Below are positions 18,560 to 27,122 of a DNA stretch of 62,044 nt, one piece after another. Position numbers and translations under genes: made by a program. Position 1 is the stretch's first letter, and every line of letters starts with the position of its first letter. Origin of the DNA: Capnocytophaga sp. (GTDB lineage: Bacteria; Bacteroidota; Bacteroidia; Flavobacteriales; Flavobacteriaceae); NCBI GenBank assembly GCA_030538675.1, contig JAUNTM010000001.1:23612-85655 (forward strand), in the 5' to 3' direction. Below the pieces are notes generated by a model. The model had not been told where the DNA came from and did not search any database. It saw only the letters and a program-made list of their open reading frames with translations.

Positions 18560-19309
18560 TTAAATCCCGTTGACAATTGCGATAAAATCATCCGCTTTGA
18601 GCGATGCCCCGCCGATAAGTCCGCCGTCCACGTCGGGTTTGGCAAATATTTCTTTGGCATTGTCGGGTTTTACGCTGCCGCCGTAAAGGATTGACACGCT
18701 GTCGGCAACCGGTTTTCCGTATTTATTTTCCAATGTCTGACGGATAAACTGATGGATTTCTTGAGCTTGTTCGGGCGATGCCGTTTCGCCTGTTCCGATA
18801 GCCCACACGGGTTCGTAAGCGAGAACGATGTTTTCCCACGCATCGGCAGGCAGGTGGAAAAGTCCGTTTTTGATTTGATTTTCCACAACATTGAAGTGGT
18901 TTCCCGATTTGCGGTCAGCGAGTTCTTCGCCAATGCAGAATACCACGCGGATGCCGTGCTTGAGGGCCGTATCGGTTTTTTTGGCGAGCGACTCGTCGGT
19001 TTCGTTGAAGTATGCACGGCGCTCGGAATGTCCTAAGATGACGGTTTTTACGCCTACACTTTCGAGCATTTCTGCAGAAATTTCGCCTGTGTAAGCCCCA
19101 TTTTCGGCAAAGTGCATATTTTGTGCAATCACTTCTATTTTCGAACCTTTGGCATCACCAACAGCGGTCAATAAATTGGTAAATGGCGGAGCAATCATCA
19201 CTTGGGCTTCTGTTTGCGGAAGTTTTTCGAGTAATTCGGCAATCAGGGCGGTTGTTTTCTTCAACTCGTTGTTCATTTTCCAATTTCCGGCTACGATTTT
19301 TTTTCTCAT
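18560..19309 (-). CDS. tpiA: Triosephosphate isomerase
   Basis: 249 residues, full length. It interconverts glyceraldehyde-3-phosphate and dihydroxyacetone phosphate (glycolysis/gluconeogenesis). Catalytic and phosphate-binding motifs are present: GNWKMN at residues 8-13 (Lys11), GHSERR near 96 (His), AYEPVWAIGTG near 166 (Glu, then flexible loop 6), LYGGSVKP near 210, and GLIGGASL near 231. ATG 19309 is supported by a promoter 44 nt upstream. Confidence 0.98.
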   Translation of the reverse strand: MRKKIVAGNWKMNNELKKTTALIAELLEKLPQTEAQVMIAPPFTNLLTAVGDAKGSKIEVIAQNMHFAENGAYTGEISAEMLESVGVKTVILGHSERRAYFNETDESLAKKTDTALKHGIRVVFCIGEELADRKSGNHFNVVENQIKNGLFHLPADAWENIVLAYEPVWAIGTGETASPEQAQEIHQFIRQTLENKYGKPVADSVSILYGGSVKPDNAKEIFAKPDVDGGLIGGASLKADDFIAIVNGI

Positions 19310-19352
19310 TGTGTGTATTTTTTTAATGAATAAATTTCCTTTTGGTAAGCTA

Positions 19353-19384
19353 CAAAATTACTAAATAAATGTCATTGGAGGCAA
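19353..19384 (-). promoter_or_regulatory. Promoter of tpiA
   Basis: -7 TAATTTTG at 19360-19353 and a -33 TTG at 19384-19382, with a 21-nt spacer. Confidence 0.6.
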
Positions 19385-19460
19385 TACAAAAAGAGATTAT
19401 TTTATCGGAAATTATTTTTTGAATTGTCATAAAAAACGCAATTCTTTTAATTTTAATACG

Positions 19461-20219
19461 TTACGGTTTTCGACAAAGCGGAATTATCTCATTTTTAGCA
19501 ATGCGATACCGTTCGATTTCTTCTTCAGAAAAGGTAGCGGCATAAGGGAGTGCTTCCACCGTAAAACCCTCATTTCTAAGAATATCGAAATAATCCATAC
19601 CGTAAATCCGCACATGGTCATACTGCCCGAAAATGCGTGTGCGTTCTTTGGGGTCGGTAATGGAATTGTCCTCAAAAGTGATGCTTCGGGAATAATCTTG
19701 CGGAACTTGAAAAATGCCTGTTCCATTCGGTTTCATCACCCGGAAAAGTTCTTGGATAGCCTTGCGGTGGTCGGGGATATGCTCAAGAACGTGATTGCAG
19801 AGGATTACGTCAAAGCTATTGTCGGCAAACGGTAAGTTGCAAATATCGGCTTTGACATCCGCAAGTGGCGATTCCAAATCGGTGGTGATGTACTCCCATT
19901 GTGGTATTTTCCGAAAACGGCGATAAAATGCCTGCTCGGGGGCAACATGAAGAACTTTTATTCTTTGCTGAAAAAAACGGGTTTCTTTTTGAAGAAAAAG
20001 CCACAATAAGCGGTGCCTTTCCAGCGAAAGTGTGGATGGCGAAAGTACGTTTTTGCGGATGTTGGCGTATCCGTAATCCATGAATTTGCGAAACGTGCGC
20101 CTGTCGATAGGATCTTCATATCGATTGCCACGATAGTACAAAGCTAAAAACGGACGCACCCAATAACTGAGGCTTATCAGCCATGGACGGGGAATGCGGT
20201 TGAGAAAAAATGAAAACAT
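19461..20219 (-). CDS. SAM-dependent methyltransferase (class I, type 11)
   Basis: 252 residues from ATG 20219 (MFSFFLNRIPRPW). The longer frame to 20285 crosses a -7 element, so the inner start is chosen. A Rossmann core is visible: motif I region VLHVAPEQ, acidic strand ITTDLESP, DICNLPFADNSFDVILCNHVLEHIPD split over motifs II-IV, then ELFRVMKPNGTGIFQVP. This fits the Methyltransf_11 fold. The 90-residue N-terminal extension rich in Arg and aromatics is typical of the Bacteroidota members. Substrate unknown; neighbours give no clue. Confidence 0.85.
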   Translation of the reverse strand: MFSFFLNRIPRPWLISLSYWVRPFLALYYRGNRYEDPIDRRTFRKFMDYGYANIRKNVLSPSTLSLERHRLLWLFLQKETRFFQQRIKVLHVAPEQAFYRRFRKIPQWEYITTDLESPLADVKADICNLPFADNSFDVILCNHVLEHIPDHRKAIQELFRVMKPNGTGIFQVPQDYSRSITFEDNSITDPKERTRIFGQYDHVRIYGMDYFDILRNEGFTVEALPYAATFSEEEIERYRIAKNEIIPLCRKP

Positions 20220-20246
20220 TTTATACCTTACATAATATAATAGGTG

Positions 20247-20254
20247 CAAAAATA
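20247..20254 (-). promoter_or_regulatory. -7 promoter element for the methyltransferase
   Basis: TATTTTTG on the minus strand, 27 nt before ATG 20219. It places the transcript start inside the longer frame and so decides the start codon. Confidence 0.55.
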
Positions 20255-20514
20255 CAGCTTTATTTAAGAATGTGAGGATTTCCAAATCTTTCTTTTCGTA
20301 ACTAAAAGAAATTCATTTGCAAATGGAGAAAAAGTTATTTTGTGTTTTTGTGATTTATAAGTCTTTGTTATTGAGAATATTATTTTTACCAACACGCTCT
20401 GCGTCTTCTTTTTTCGTTATCTTTAAAAAATAATTCTTTCGAAAATTTTGTTTTTCGAAAAAAACTATATACTTTTACTTTTTTTAAAATACTAACAATT
20501 TACTTTATTAAGAA

Positions 20515-21795
20515 ATGAGTAATACAAAAGAGAAAAAACGAACTGGCATGTACGAAAACGTAATGCACGAGTTCAATAAGGCTGCGGATAAAATGAATTT
20601 AGATTCGGGTGTACGCAAGATTTTAGAAAAAACGCAAAATGAAATCGTGGTAAACTTTCCTGTAAAAATGGATGACGGAACGATAGAAGTATTTACGGGC
20701 TATCGTGTACAGCACAACAATGCTCTCGGGCCTTACAAAGGCGGGCTCCGTTATCACCCTACGGTGGATATTGATGCGGCACGTGCTTTGGCCACGTGGA
20801 TGACATGGAAGTCGGCTATCGCCGGATTGCCTTACGGCGGCGGAAAAGGCGGTATCCAAATCGACCCGTCGAAATATTCGAAAGGCGAACTCGAGCGTAT
20901 CACGCGCCGTTTTACATACGCATTGGGAGATAATATCGGTCCCGATTATGATATTCCTGCACCCGATGTGAACACGAATTCGCAAATAATGGCTTGGATT
21001 GCCGATACGTATGCTTCTGCGAAATCGCCTTCCGAGCGTTCAAATAATTTCCATGTAGTAACGGGCAAACCTGTAGTCTCAGGCGGATTGGAAGGACGCG
21101 ACCGTGCGACAGGTTTCGGCGTGGTAACGTCTATCAAAAAATGGGCGAAACAAAACAAAGTTGACCTCAAAGGCAAAACATATATCGTGCAAGGCTTTGG
21201 CAATGTGGGGTATTGGGCGGCTCATTTCCTTTCGGATTTGGGAGCGAAGCTCATTGCCGTGCAAGACCATTCGGGTTCTATCATCAACACCAAAGGCATT
21301 GACCCTGAAGAACTTCTGGCTCACACGAAGTCTAACAACGGCGGTGTGGCAGGGTTTGCCAAATCGGAGGCGATTGAGAATACCGATTTTTGGAAAACCC
21401 AATGCGACATCCTTGTACCGGCGGCTTTAGGCAACCAAATTACGGTGGACAACGTGAATGACATCAAAGCAATTCTTGTCGCAGAGGGGGCTAATGGACC
21501 AACGGATTCGGCCGCAGAAGAAATCTTATTGAAAAAAGGCATTGCGATTATTCCTGATATCCTGTGCAATAGCGGTGGCGTAATCGGGTCGTATTTTGAA
21601 TGGCTTCAAAATAAGCGTGCTGAGATTTGGGATATCGACAAGGTGCTCAAAAAATTAAAAGATAAAGTAGAAACGGCATACGACCACGTGTCGGGATCTG
21701 CTGAAAAATACGATACGGACTACCGTACTGCAGCCTATATCGTTGCTCTCGAACGCTTAGAGCAAGTGTACAAAGAAAGAGGAGTGTTCCCATAA
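20515..21795 (+). CDS. Glu/Leu/Phe/Val dehydrogenase (glutamate dehydrogenase)
   Basis: 426 residues, full length for the hexameric short-form glutamate dehydrogenase family. It interconverts glutamate and 2-oxoglutarate plus ammonium with NAD(P). Signatures: FTGYRVQHNNALGPYKGG near residue 60, GGLRYHP near 78, PYGGGKGGIQ near 108 (catalytic Lys), PAPDVNT near 148, GFGNVG in the Rossmann domain near 226, and EGANGPT near 324. A 295-bp AT-rich leader precedes it without a recognisable -7 element; a strong terminator follows. Confidence 0.95.
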   Translation: MSNTKEKKRTGMYENVMHEFNKAADKMNLDSGVRKILEKTQNEIVVNFPVKMDDGTIEVFTGYRVQHNNALGPYKGGLRYHPTVDIDAARALATWMTWKSAIAGLPYGGGKGGIQIDPSKYSKGELERITRRFTYALGDNIGPDYDIPAPDVNTNSQIMAWIADTYASAKSPSERSNNFHVVTGKPVVSGGLEGRDRATGFGVVTSIKKWAKQNKVDLKGKTYIVQGFGNVGYWAAHFLSDLGAKLIAVQDHSGSIINTKGIDPEELLAHTKSNNGGVAGFAKSEAIENTDFWKTQCDILVPAALGNQITVDNVNDIKAILVAEGANGPTDSAAEEILLKKGIAIIPDILCNSGGVIGSYFEWLQNKRAEIWDIDKVLKKLKDKVETAYDHVSGSAEKYDTDYRTAAYIVALERLEQVYKERGVFP

Positions 21796-21820
21796 ATAAG
21801 ACTATTGCAAATAAATAAGA

Positions 21821-21850
21821 AAGAGGTTGCCCGTAATCGGGCAACCTCTT
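21821..21850. terminator. Bidirectional terminator
   Basis: A 13-bp stem (AAGAGGTTGCCCG with CGGGCAACCTCTT) with a TAAT loop and a T-rich 3' flank, between the convergent glutamate dehydrogenase and Roadblock genes. Confidence 0.85.
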
Positions 21851-21872
21851 CTTTTTGTAATAAAATTTTAGA

Positions 21873-22250
21873 TTAATTGAGCAATGGTACATACTTAGCG
21901 TGAAGCATTTTTACCAGCCCTTCGTTCGCTTCTTTGGTGTCAGCGATAATGTGAATAACATACTCTTTGGAAGCCGATACGAAAGCTAAGTGTATTTGCT
22001 CCTCGAGCGTTACTACCAAGTCTTTTACTTCTTTGCTTTTGATATTGTCCACGTAGTTCAAACCTCTTGAGATTTGTCGCATCACCTCGATTTGGAATGA
22101 AGCCGAAAGGCGGTTATCTACATCAGGATTTTGTGATCTGTATCCAATCACGTTGCCGTCTGCTATACTGACGACAGTTACGGAAATAATGCCTCTTGAG
22201 TTGGAGGTCATTTCAGTAAGGTATTTGTTTAAGCCATCTATTATACTCAT
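21873..22250 (-). CDS. Roadblock/LC7-like domain protein
   Basis: 125 residues from ATG 22250 (MSIIDGLNKYLTEM). The upstream frame to 22295 would overlap the PAS gene and is AT-rich. The fold pattern matches Roadblock/LC7: an N-terminal helix, strand ISVTVVSIADGNVIG, a central amphipathic helix (LSASFQIEVMRQISRGL), then strands DLVVTLEEQIHLAFVS and YVIHIIADTKEANEGLVK, and a C-terminal helix. Such proteins act as scaffolds or regulators of small Ras-like GTPases (MglB type). No GTPase gene is adjacent. It lies directly downstream of the PAS gene, so the two probably share a transcript. The family call is from pattern reading and moderately sure. Confidence 0.65.
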   Translation of the reverse strand: MSIIDGLNKYLTEMTSNSRGIISVTVVSIADGNVIGYRSQNPDVDNRLSASFQIEVMRQISRGLNYVDNIKSKEVKDLVVTLEEQIHLAFVSASKEYVIHIIADTKEANEGLVKMLHAKYVPLLN

Positions 22251-22288
22251 TTTGTTCTGTATTATATTGTTATTTGCCTTGTTGATTT

Positions 22289-22834
22289 TTACCAAAAACT
22301 AACGTCCACGCCGTTGTCTGACATCAGTTTTTTAATGAATGCCGTGTAGTCAGCAAATCCTTGCTGCTGGAAATATTCTTTAAGGAACGCTTCACTAGCC
22401 TCCATTCCGCCTGTTTTTTCTAATTCTACGAGCCTTGCGTAGAGAGGTTTGATGACGTTGATTACAGCATCGGGTACCGAAGTACGAACCCCCATGAAAG
22501 ATAGTGGTGTTCCATTTTCATCTTTGAAGATGTCAAAATTGGTCACTATCCAATAATACTTACCTGATTTTGACAGGTTCTTGACAACCGCATTGAAGTT
22601 GTTGCCAATTTTCAGATTATCCCAAAGTACTTTGAAGACAACTCTCGGCATATCGGGATGCCGGATGACATTGTGTGGCTGACCGATGAGCTCGCTCTCA
22701 GTGTATCCGCTCACTTCGAGAAATACATTGTTCACGTAGCCAATAGTCCCCTTACTGTCAGTTTTACTTTTGATGGTTTTGCTTTTATCCCAAGCAACTT
22801 CTTCATCAATAGGAGTCGGTTTTTGAATACTCAT
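22289..22834 (-). CDS. Stand-alone Aer-type PAS domain protein
   Basis: 181 residues. Residues ~18-125 form a PAS domain very like the FAD-binding PAS of the aerotaxis sensor Aer: SKTDSKGTIGYVNNVFLEVSGY, then GQPHNVIRHPDMPRVVF, GNNFNAVVKNLSKSGKYYW and SFMGVRTSV. No transmembrane, kinase or methyl-accepting segment follows, only a ~55-residue helical tail. It is therefore a small cytoplasmic sensor that must signal through a partner. The Roadblock-like gene immediately downstream (39 nt between stop and ATG) is the obvious candidate. Confidence 0.85.
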   Translation of the reverse strand: MSIQKPTPIDEEVAWDKSKTIKSKTDSKGTIGYVNNVFLEVSGYTESELIGQPHNVIRHPDMPRVVFKVLWDNLKIGNNFNAVVKNLSKSGKYYWIVTNFDIFKDENGTPLSFMGVRTSVPDAVINVIKPLYARLVELEKTGGMEASEAFLKEYFQQQGFADYTAFIKKLMSDNGVDVSFW

Positions 22835-23212
22835 ATGAAAATTAGTTTATTTCTTAGTAATATCCTAAATAGTCTAAGTTCTCAGAAAAATCAAAATAGA
22901 CTACCTTGGACAACAAATGTACTTAAAAAAATAATAACTTTTTCATTTTGGCAAAAAATTATTTTTAATTATAGATATATTTAAGAAAAAATATAATTGC
23001 TTTATTATAAATCATTAAGTGCATTTATTTCTGATTTCTTTGAGAATATATTTAAATATGTAATGAAAAAATATTTTTTATCTTTTATTTGGTGTGTTTT
23101 GCCGCATAAAATTTGTATCTTTGTAGTCTGATATGATAATAACCATAATTCAAAGTCAAGAATGTGCAGCGCAGCATTTTTGGTGTAATAAAAACAATTA
23201 AATAATAAACAG
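22835..23212. other. AT-rich divergent intergenic region
   Basis: 378 bp between the PAS gene and fbaA. It holds the fbaA -7 element near 23116. A 74-codon minus-strand frame here has no recognisable features and is taken as chance. No RNA gene was recognised. Confidence 0.6.
23116..23123 (+). promoter_or_regulatory. -7 promoter element for fbaA
   Basis: TATCTTTG, 89 nt upstream of ATG 23213, which implies a leader of about 80 nt. Confidence 0.55.
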
Positions 23213-24280
23213 ATGAAACACAACATCAAACCCGGTGTCGTTCTTGGCAGAGAAGTGCAAGAACTTTTTCAGTATGCAAAAGCCAAAGGATTTGCCATTC
23301 CGGCAGCCAACGTAGTGAGTTCAAATACTATCAACGCCTGTATGGAAACCGCAGCCGCTCTTAACGCACCTATTATTATTCAGTTTTCCAACGGTGGAGC
23401 TCAATTTATGGCGGGCAAAGGGCTTTCCAACGAAAACCAACGTGCCGCTATCGCTGGGGCTGTTGCAGGAGCAAAACACGTACACGAGCTGGCAGAAGCC
23501 TATGGAGTCAGCGTGATTTTGCACACCGACCACTGTGCCAAAAAGTTATTGCCTTGGATTGACGGACTACTCGAGGCTTCCGAAAAACATTTTAAAGAAA
23601 CAGGCAAACCACTTTTCAGCTCGCACATGATCGACCTCTCGGAAGAACCGATTGAGGAAAATATCGAGATTTGCAAAAAATACCTCGCTCGAATGAGCAA
23701 AATGGGAATGACCCTCGAAATCGAACTCGGCATCACCGGAGGCGAAGAAGACGGCGTGGACAACTCCGACGTTCACGAATCAAAACTCTACACACAACCC
23801 GAAGAAGTAGCCTTCGCTTATGAAGAATTACTTAAAATAAGCCCGCAGTTCACCATCGCAGCTGCTTTTGGTAACGTTCACGGTGTGTACAAGCCGGGCA
23901 ACGTAAAGCTTACCCCCAAAATCCTCAAAAATTCGCAAGAATACATTTCCGAAAAATACGGTGTCGCCAAAAACACGGTTGACTTCGTATTCCACGGAGG
24001 TTCAGGCTCTACCGTTGAAGAAATCCGCGAAGCGATCTCTTACGGTGTTATCAAAATGAACATCGACACCGACCTCCAATACGCATTCACCGAAGGAATC
24101 CGCGACTATATGGCGGGCAAATCGGCTTATTTGCAATCGCAAATAGGAAATCCGGAGGGTGCCGACGTGCCCAACAAAAAATTCTACGACCCCCGTGTAT
24201 GGCTTCGCGAAGGTGAAAAAACATTTGTCGCTCGTTTGAAAAAAGCATTCGAAGATTTGAATAACGTCAATACGTTGTAG
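23213..24280 (+). CDS. fbaA: Class II fructose-bisphosphate aldolase
   Basis: 355 residues, the length of the class IIA (E. coli FbaA) type. It splits fructose-1,6-bisphosphate into dihydroxyacetone phosphate and glyceraldehyde-3-phosphate using Zn2+. Metal and substrate motifs: LHTDHCAKKLLPW near residue 106 (His, Asp), GITGGEEDGVDN near 173, AFGNVHGVYKPGN near 222 (zinc His), FVFHGGSGS near 261 (zinc His and phosphate loop), and INIDTD-like MNIDTDLQYAF near 282. Monocistronic, with a strong terminator. Confidence 0.98.
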   Translation: MKHNIKPGVVLGREVQELFQYAKAKGFAIPAANVVSSNTINACMETAAALNAPIIIQFSNGGAQFMAGKGLSNENQRAAIAGAVAGAKHVHELAEAYGVSVILHTDHCAKKLLPWIDGLLEASEKHFKETGKPLFSSHMIDLSEEPIEENIEICKKYLARMSKMGMTLEIELGITGGEEDGVDNSDVHESKLYTQPEEVAFAYEELLKISPQFTIAAAFGNVHGVYKPGNVKLTPKILKNSQEYISEKYGVAKNTVDFVFHGGSGSTVEEIREAISYGVIKMNIDTDLQYAFTEGIRDYMAGKSAYLQSQIGNPEGADVPNKKFYDPRVWLREGEKTFVARLKKAFEDLNNVNTL

Positions 24281-24300
24281 ATAATTTTCTACGTATTCTT

Positions 24301-24333
24301 AAAAGAGGCTGTCCGTTTTGGACAGCCTCTTTT
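24301..24333. terminator. Bidirectional terminator
   Basis: A 14-bp perfect stem (AAAAGAGGCTGTCC with its complement) and a GTTTT loop, with A and T runs on the flanks. It serves fbaA and the convergent lipoprotein gene. Confidence 0.88.
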
Positions 24334-24351
24334 GTTTGGAAAACTATCAAT

Positions 24352-24891
24352 TTAGAGAGAAACACTCACGAAGAATTCCCCTTCGGTTATTTGCATTACA
24401 CTATGCCCAGAAGCGCTTTGCAGTGTGCCGTAGAAAGTGCCACGACACGTGTTATTATCGAGCTGTGTGATAACCAAAACGAAGTCTTCCGCTTCATAAT
24501 ACCCTGAATTCCAGTAATTATCATCGCCAGAAGGGTTAGTGTAATAATAACAATCCAAATCATATGCATCGTTATAGATTTCGTAATACGTCCCTTCGGC
24601 AATGGAAGTAGAATTTTCCATAGTGGCATCAATGCGTACGGAAAATCTGGTACTTTCCCAGTTATTTACAGGCAAATAACCCCCAATTATAATCTGCCAA
24701 TTGTAACCCTCATTGGTTTGTGATAAATGAGCAATAGGATTGCGAACTTCAAGCCAATTGCCGTCAATTTTTGCACGCATATAATAATTGGACGCTTCTT
24801 CACCGTCGCCGCCTCCTGAACAACCCGCCAAAGTCGCTAAAATTATAATGCAAATTAAGGTCGGTGCCGTATTTTTTAGTAATTTGTACAT
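24352..24891 (-). CDS. Small lipoprotein of unknown function
   Basis: 179 residues from ATG 24891 (MYKLLKNTAPTLI). The frame reaches 24957, but that start lies upstream of the -7 element. The signal ends in a lipobox TLAGC followed by SGGGDGEE, an acidic flexible linker often seen in surface-exposed Bacteroidota lipoproteins. The mature part is beta-rich and aromatic (MRAKIDGNWLEV, NWQIIIGGYLP, FVLVITQLDN, GTFYGTLQSASG), like a small beta-sandwich. No family was recognised. Confidence 0.75.
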   Translation of the reverse strand: MYKLLKNTAPTLICIIILATLAGCSGGGDGEEASNYYMRAKIDGNWLEVRNPIAHLSQTNEGYNWQIIIGGYLPVNNWESTRFSVRIDATMENSTSIAEGTYYEIYNDAYDLDCYYYTNPSGDDNYWNSGYYEAEDFVLVITQLDNNTCRGTFYGTLQSASGHSVMQITEGEFFVSVSL

Positions 24892-24927
24892 AAGCTTTGT
24901 TTTTGCCAGTGATTTTTTTGGATTTTC

Positions 24928-24957
24928 CAAATATACATAATAAAAATGAACCGGCAA
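24928..24957 (-). promoter_or_regulatory. Promoter of the small lipoprotein gene
   Basis: -7 TATATTTG (24935-24928) and -33 TTG (24957-24955), with a 19-nt spacer; it fixes the start at 24891. Confidence 0.62.
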
Positions 24958-25101
24958 TGTTATTCTTGCTTTTTTTACATAAAAATCAAAATAAATACAC
25001 GTTATTAAGTTGTTTTGATAGGATATTGGTGGTTTTTCAGATATTTAATAGTAAAACAATTAGTTGTCAACAGGCATGAAATTTAGCAAATAAAGAAACC
25101 G

Positions 25102-25133
25102 TTTGTCTTTGATATATTATTTTACTATTTTTG
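25102..25133 (+). promoter_or_regulatory. Promoter of accD
   Basis: -33 TTTG (25102-25105), 20-nt spacer, -7 TATTTTTG (25126-25133); ATG at 25154. Confidence 0.68.
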
Positions 25134-25153
25134 TCCTCGTAAAAAAGGATATT

Positions 25154-26008
25154 ATGTCTTGGTTTAAAAGAACAGCAAAAGGAATACAAACTTCAACAGA
25201 AGAAAAAAAAGATACCCCAAAAGGACTTTGGTACAAATCTCCAAGTGGAAAAATCGTTGAAACAGAAGAACTTGCAACGAATTATTACGTAAGTCCTGAG
25301 GATGGCTATCACGTGCGTATCGGGAGCAAAGAATATTTTGAAATATTATTTGACAAAAACGAATTTGAAGAACTCAATCCTAATATGAGTTCAAAAGACC
25401 CGCTCGGTTTTGTCGATACCAAATCGTACGAAGACCGGTTAAGAGAAGCACAACGCAAAACAGGCTTGAAAGACGCTGTGCGTACTGCGGTAGGCTATTC
25501 GAAAGGTGAGAAAATTGTCGTCGCTTGTATGGATTTTGCGTTTATTGGCGGCTCAATGGGAAGCGTTGTAGGTGAAAAAATATCGCGGGCGATTGATTAT
25601 GCCATCAAGCACCGTCTGCCTTTTTTGATGATTTCCAAGTCGGGTGGAGCCCGGATGATGGAAGCCGCTCTTTCGCTGATGCAAATGGCAAAAACATCGG
25701 TCAAACTGGCACAACTTGACAATGCCGGTCTGCCTTACATTTCCCTCTGTACCGACCCTACAACAGGCGGAACTACAGCATCTTATGCGATGTTGGGCGA
25801 CATTAACATCGCTGAACCCGGAGCACTTATTGGCTTTGCGGGACCGCGTGTGGTAAAAGACACCACAGGACAAGACCTCCCTGAAGGATTTCAAACTTCG
25901 GAGTTTGTTCTCGAGCACGGTTTTCTCGACTTTATTGTCAATCGTGTTGATTTAAAAAATAAAATAAACCTTTATCTTGATTTGGTACTGAACCGTCCGT
26001 TGCGATAA
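25154..26008 (+). CDS. accD: Acetyl-CoA carboxylase carboxyltransferase subunit beta
   Basis: 284 residues from ATG 25154 ([10 protein letters not shown]); the longer frame starting at 25103 begins within the promoter. With AccA it transfers CO2 from biotin to acetyl-CoA, giving malonyl-CoA for fatty acid synthesis. The crotonase-like core is typical: [58 protein letters not shown] and [18 protein letters not shown]. The N-terminal zinc ribbon of most bacterial AccD proteins is degenerate: where two CxxC pairs are expected the protein reads WYKSPSGK and [14 protein letters not shown], with no cysteines. Confidence 0.96.
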   Translation: MSWFKRTAKGIQTSTEEKKDTPKGLWYKSPSGKIVETEELATNYYVSPEDGYHVRIGSKEYFEILFDKNEFEELNPNMSSKDPLGFVDTKSYEDRLREAQRKTGLKDAVRTAVGYSKGEKIVVACMDFAFIGGSMGSVVGEKISRAIDYAIKHRLPFLMISKSGGARMMEAALSLMQMAKTSVKLAQLDNAGLPYISLCTDPTTGGTTASYAMLGDINIAEPGALIGFAGPRVVKDTTGQDLPEGFQTSEFVLEHGFLDFIVNRVDLKNKINLYLDLVLNRPLR

Positions 26009-26014
26009 CAGATT

Positions 26015-26046
26015 AAAAAAAACCTTCTTTTCGGAAGGTTTTTTTT
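26015..26046. terminator. Terminator after accD
   Basis: An A8-CCTTC / GAAGG-T8 hairpin with a TTTTCG loop, just after the accD stop; near-symmetric, so it may also serve the convergent DUF2911 gene. Confidence 0.85.
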
Positions 26047-26073
26047 ATGGAATTTCCTTACGCAAAATTCACG

Positions 26074-26931
26074 TTACTTCAGTTTTTTGATAAGGGCGTT
26101 ATTCATTCGGATATAATCTTTGTTACCTTGCTCTTCCGCCAAGCGAAGGCTTGTGATGGCATTTTCTAAAGCTTCTTTTTTCATACCTAAGCCTTTTTCC
26201 ACCATCGCTTTCCAATAATAGACATACGGCTTGTCTTTGGTTTCTTTCTCGGCGAGTGTCATCCATTCCAATGGTTTTTTGAGGTCTTTCCCATTGTTGA
26301 GATAGAAAATTGCCGCTTCCACATACGGCTTTTTGCCTTCGGATATCGCTTTTTCGATCGCCATTTCGATTTCTTTATCCTGATTGATAGCCAGCGGAAT
26401 AACAATTTTGGTTTTGTCCCAGCGGATTTCCAAATCGGCAGTAAAAGCGGTTACATTTTCAAAACCGATTTGCATAGTTTCCTGTTTTTCTTTTAATTTT
26501 TGAGGAACAACCGCCAAGCGGAACACATCATCGGCAGGGTTGTATCCGGCATCGCCCCACAGGTCGGGCTGACGGTTAATGATAATAGTCCATTTTCTCT
26601 TTTCAGGGATGCTCAATAGAGAATAGCGTCCTTTTGGCAGCAACTTTCCGCCGAATGTAATTTCTTTTTCTACTGTAATGTCCGTGAGTTTGTCCGCACC
26701 TGTTCGCCATATTTCGCCGTAAGGCACAAGCGTTCCAAATATTTTCCTGTCCTTAGTATTCGGGCGTGAGTAGTTGATTTTCAGCGAGCTTGTTCCCAAC
26801 TGTTGTAGTATTGTTTGTGCCGAACTCGGGCGAGGTATGATGCGTTCTTGGGCGTGCCCCAAAAAAAAGTTTACCACTAAAAGACTGCCTGTGATTATAG
26901 CGATGTACCATGATTTGTATTGTCTTGTCAT
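26074..26931 (-). CDS. DUF2911 family secreted protein
   Basis: 285 residues with a signal peptide (WYIAIITGSLLVVNFFLGHAQ, cleavage probably after Ala27). The mature part begins RIIPRPSSAQTILQQLGTSSLKINYSRP, the start of the DUF2911 family, with the family core IFGTLVPYGEIWRTGADK and LPKGRYSLLSIP. A C-terminal helical segment of about 100 residues (YVEAAIFYLNNGKDL...YYWKAMVEKGLGMKKEAL) resembles TPR units, as in the longer DUF2911 proteins. The function of the family is unknown; expected location periplasm or surface. Confidence 0.87.
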   Translation of the reverse strand: MTRQYKSWYIAIITGSLLVVNFFLGHAQERIIPRPSSAQTILQQLGTSSLKINYSRPNTKDRKIFGTLVPYGEIWRTGADKLTDITVEKEITFGGKLLPKGRYSLLSIPEKRKWTIIINRQPDLWGDAGYNPADDVFRLAVVPQKLKEKQETMQIGFENVTAFTADLEIRWDKTKIVIPLAINQDKEIEMAIEKAISEGKKPYVEAAIFYLNNGKDLKKPLEWMTLAEKETKDKPYVYYWKAMVEKGLGMKKEALENAITSLRLAEEQGNKDYIRMNNALIKKLK

Positions 26932-26954
26932 CGTTTTATTTTTAGATTAGGCTA

Positions 26955-26962
26955 CAAAGATA
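26955..26962 (-). promoter_or_regulatory. -7 promoter element for the DUF2911 gene
   Basis: TATCTTTG on the minus strand, 24 nt from ATG 26931. Its upstream side is a copy of the AT-rich repeat block. Confidence 0.55.
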
Positions 26963-27122
26963 GGTTTAATTTGAAAATGAGAAAATTTGGAAATTTGGAA
27001 ACAGTTGAAAAGCCCTGAAAGGGCGACTCAATTCAACCCAACGTGCCAGCGCTCGGGGCTTGAAAACATATCCGAGTAAGAAATTCATTTTCAAATTGCC
27101 TCGTTCCCAAATTAAAATTCCG
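26963..27122. repeat. Two divergent copies of an AT-rich promoter-adjacent repeat flanking a GC-rich palindromic segment
   Basis: 26963-27000 read on the minus strand, and 27082-27122 on the plus strand, both carry the pattern CAAATT..CTCrTT.yCAAATTAA, each ending directly at a -7 element (26955-26962 and 27123-27130). Between them lies a GC-rich stretch (27011-27062) starting AGCCCTGAAAGGGCG and containing CAACCCAACG and GCGCTCGGGGCT, which resembles interspersed repeats common in Bacteroidota genomes. No gene is called here; a 69-codon minus-strand frame over it is taken as repeat read-through. Confidence 0.55.

Noticed and set aside
23005-23229. 74-codon minus-strand frame overlapping the fbaA leader
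   Set aside because: It runs across the fbaA promoter in AT-rich DNA and has no protein-like features.
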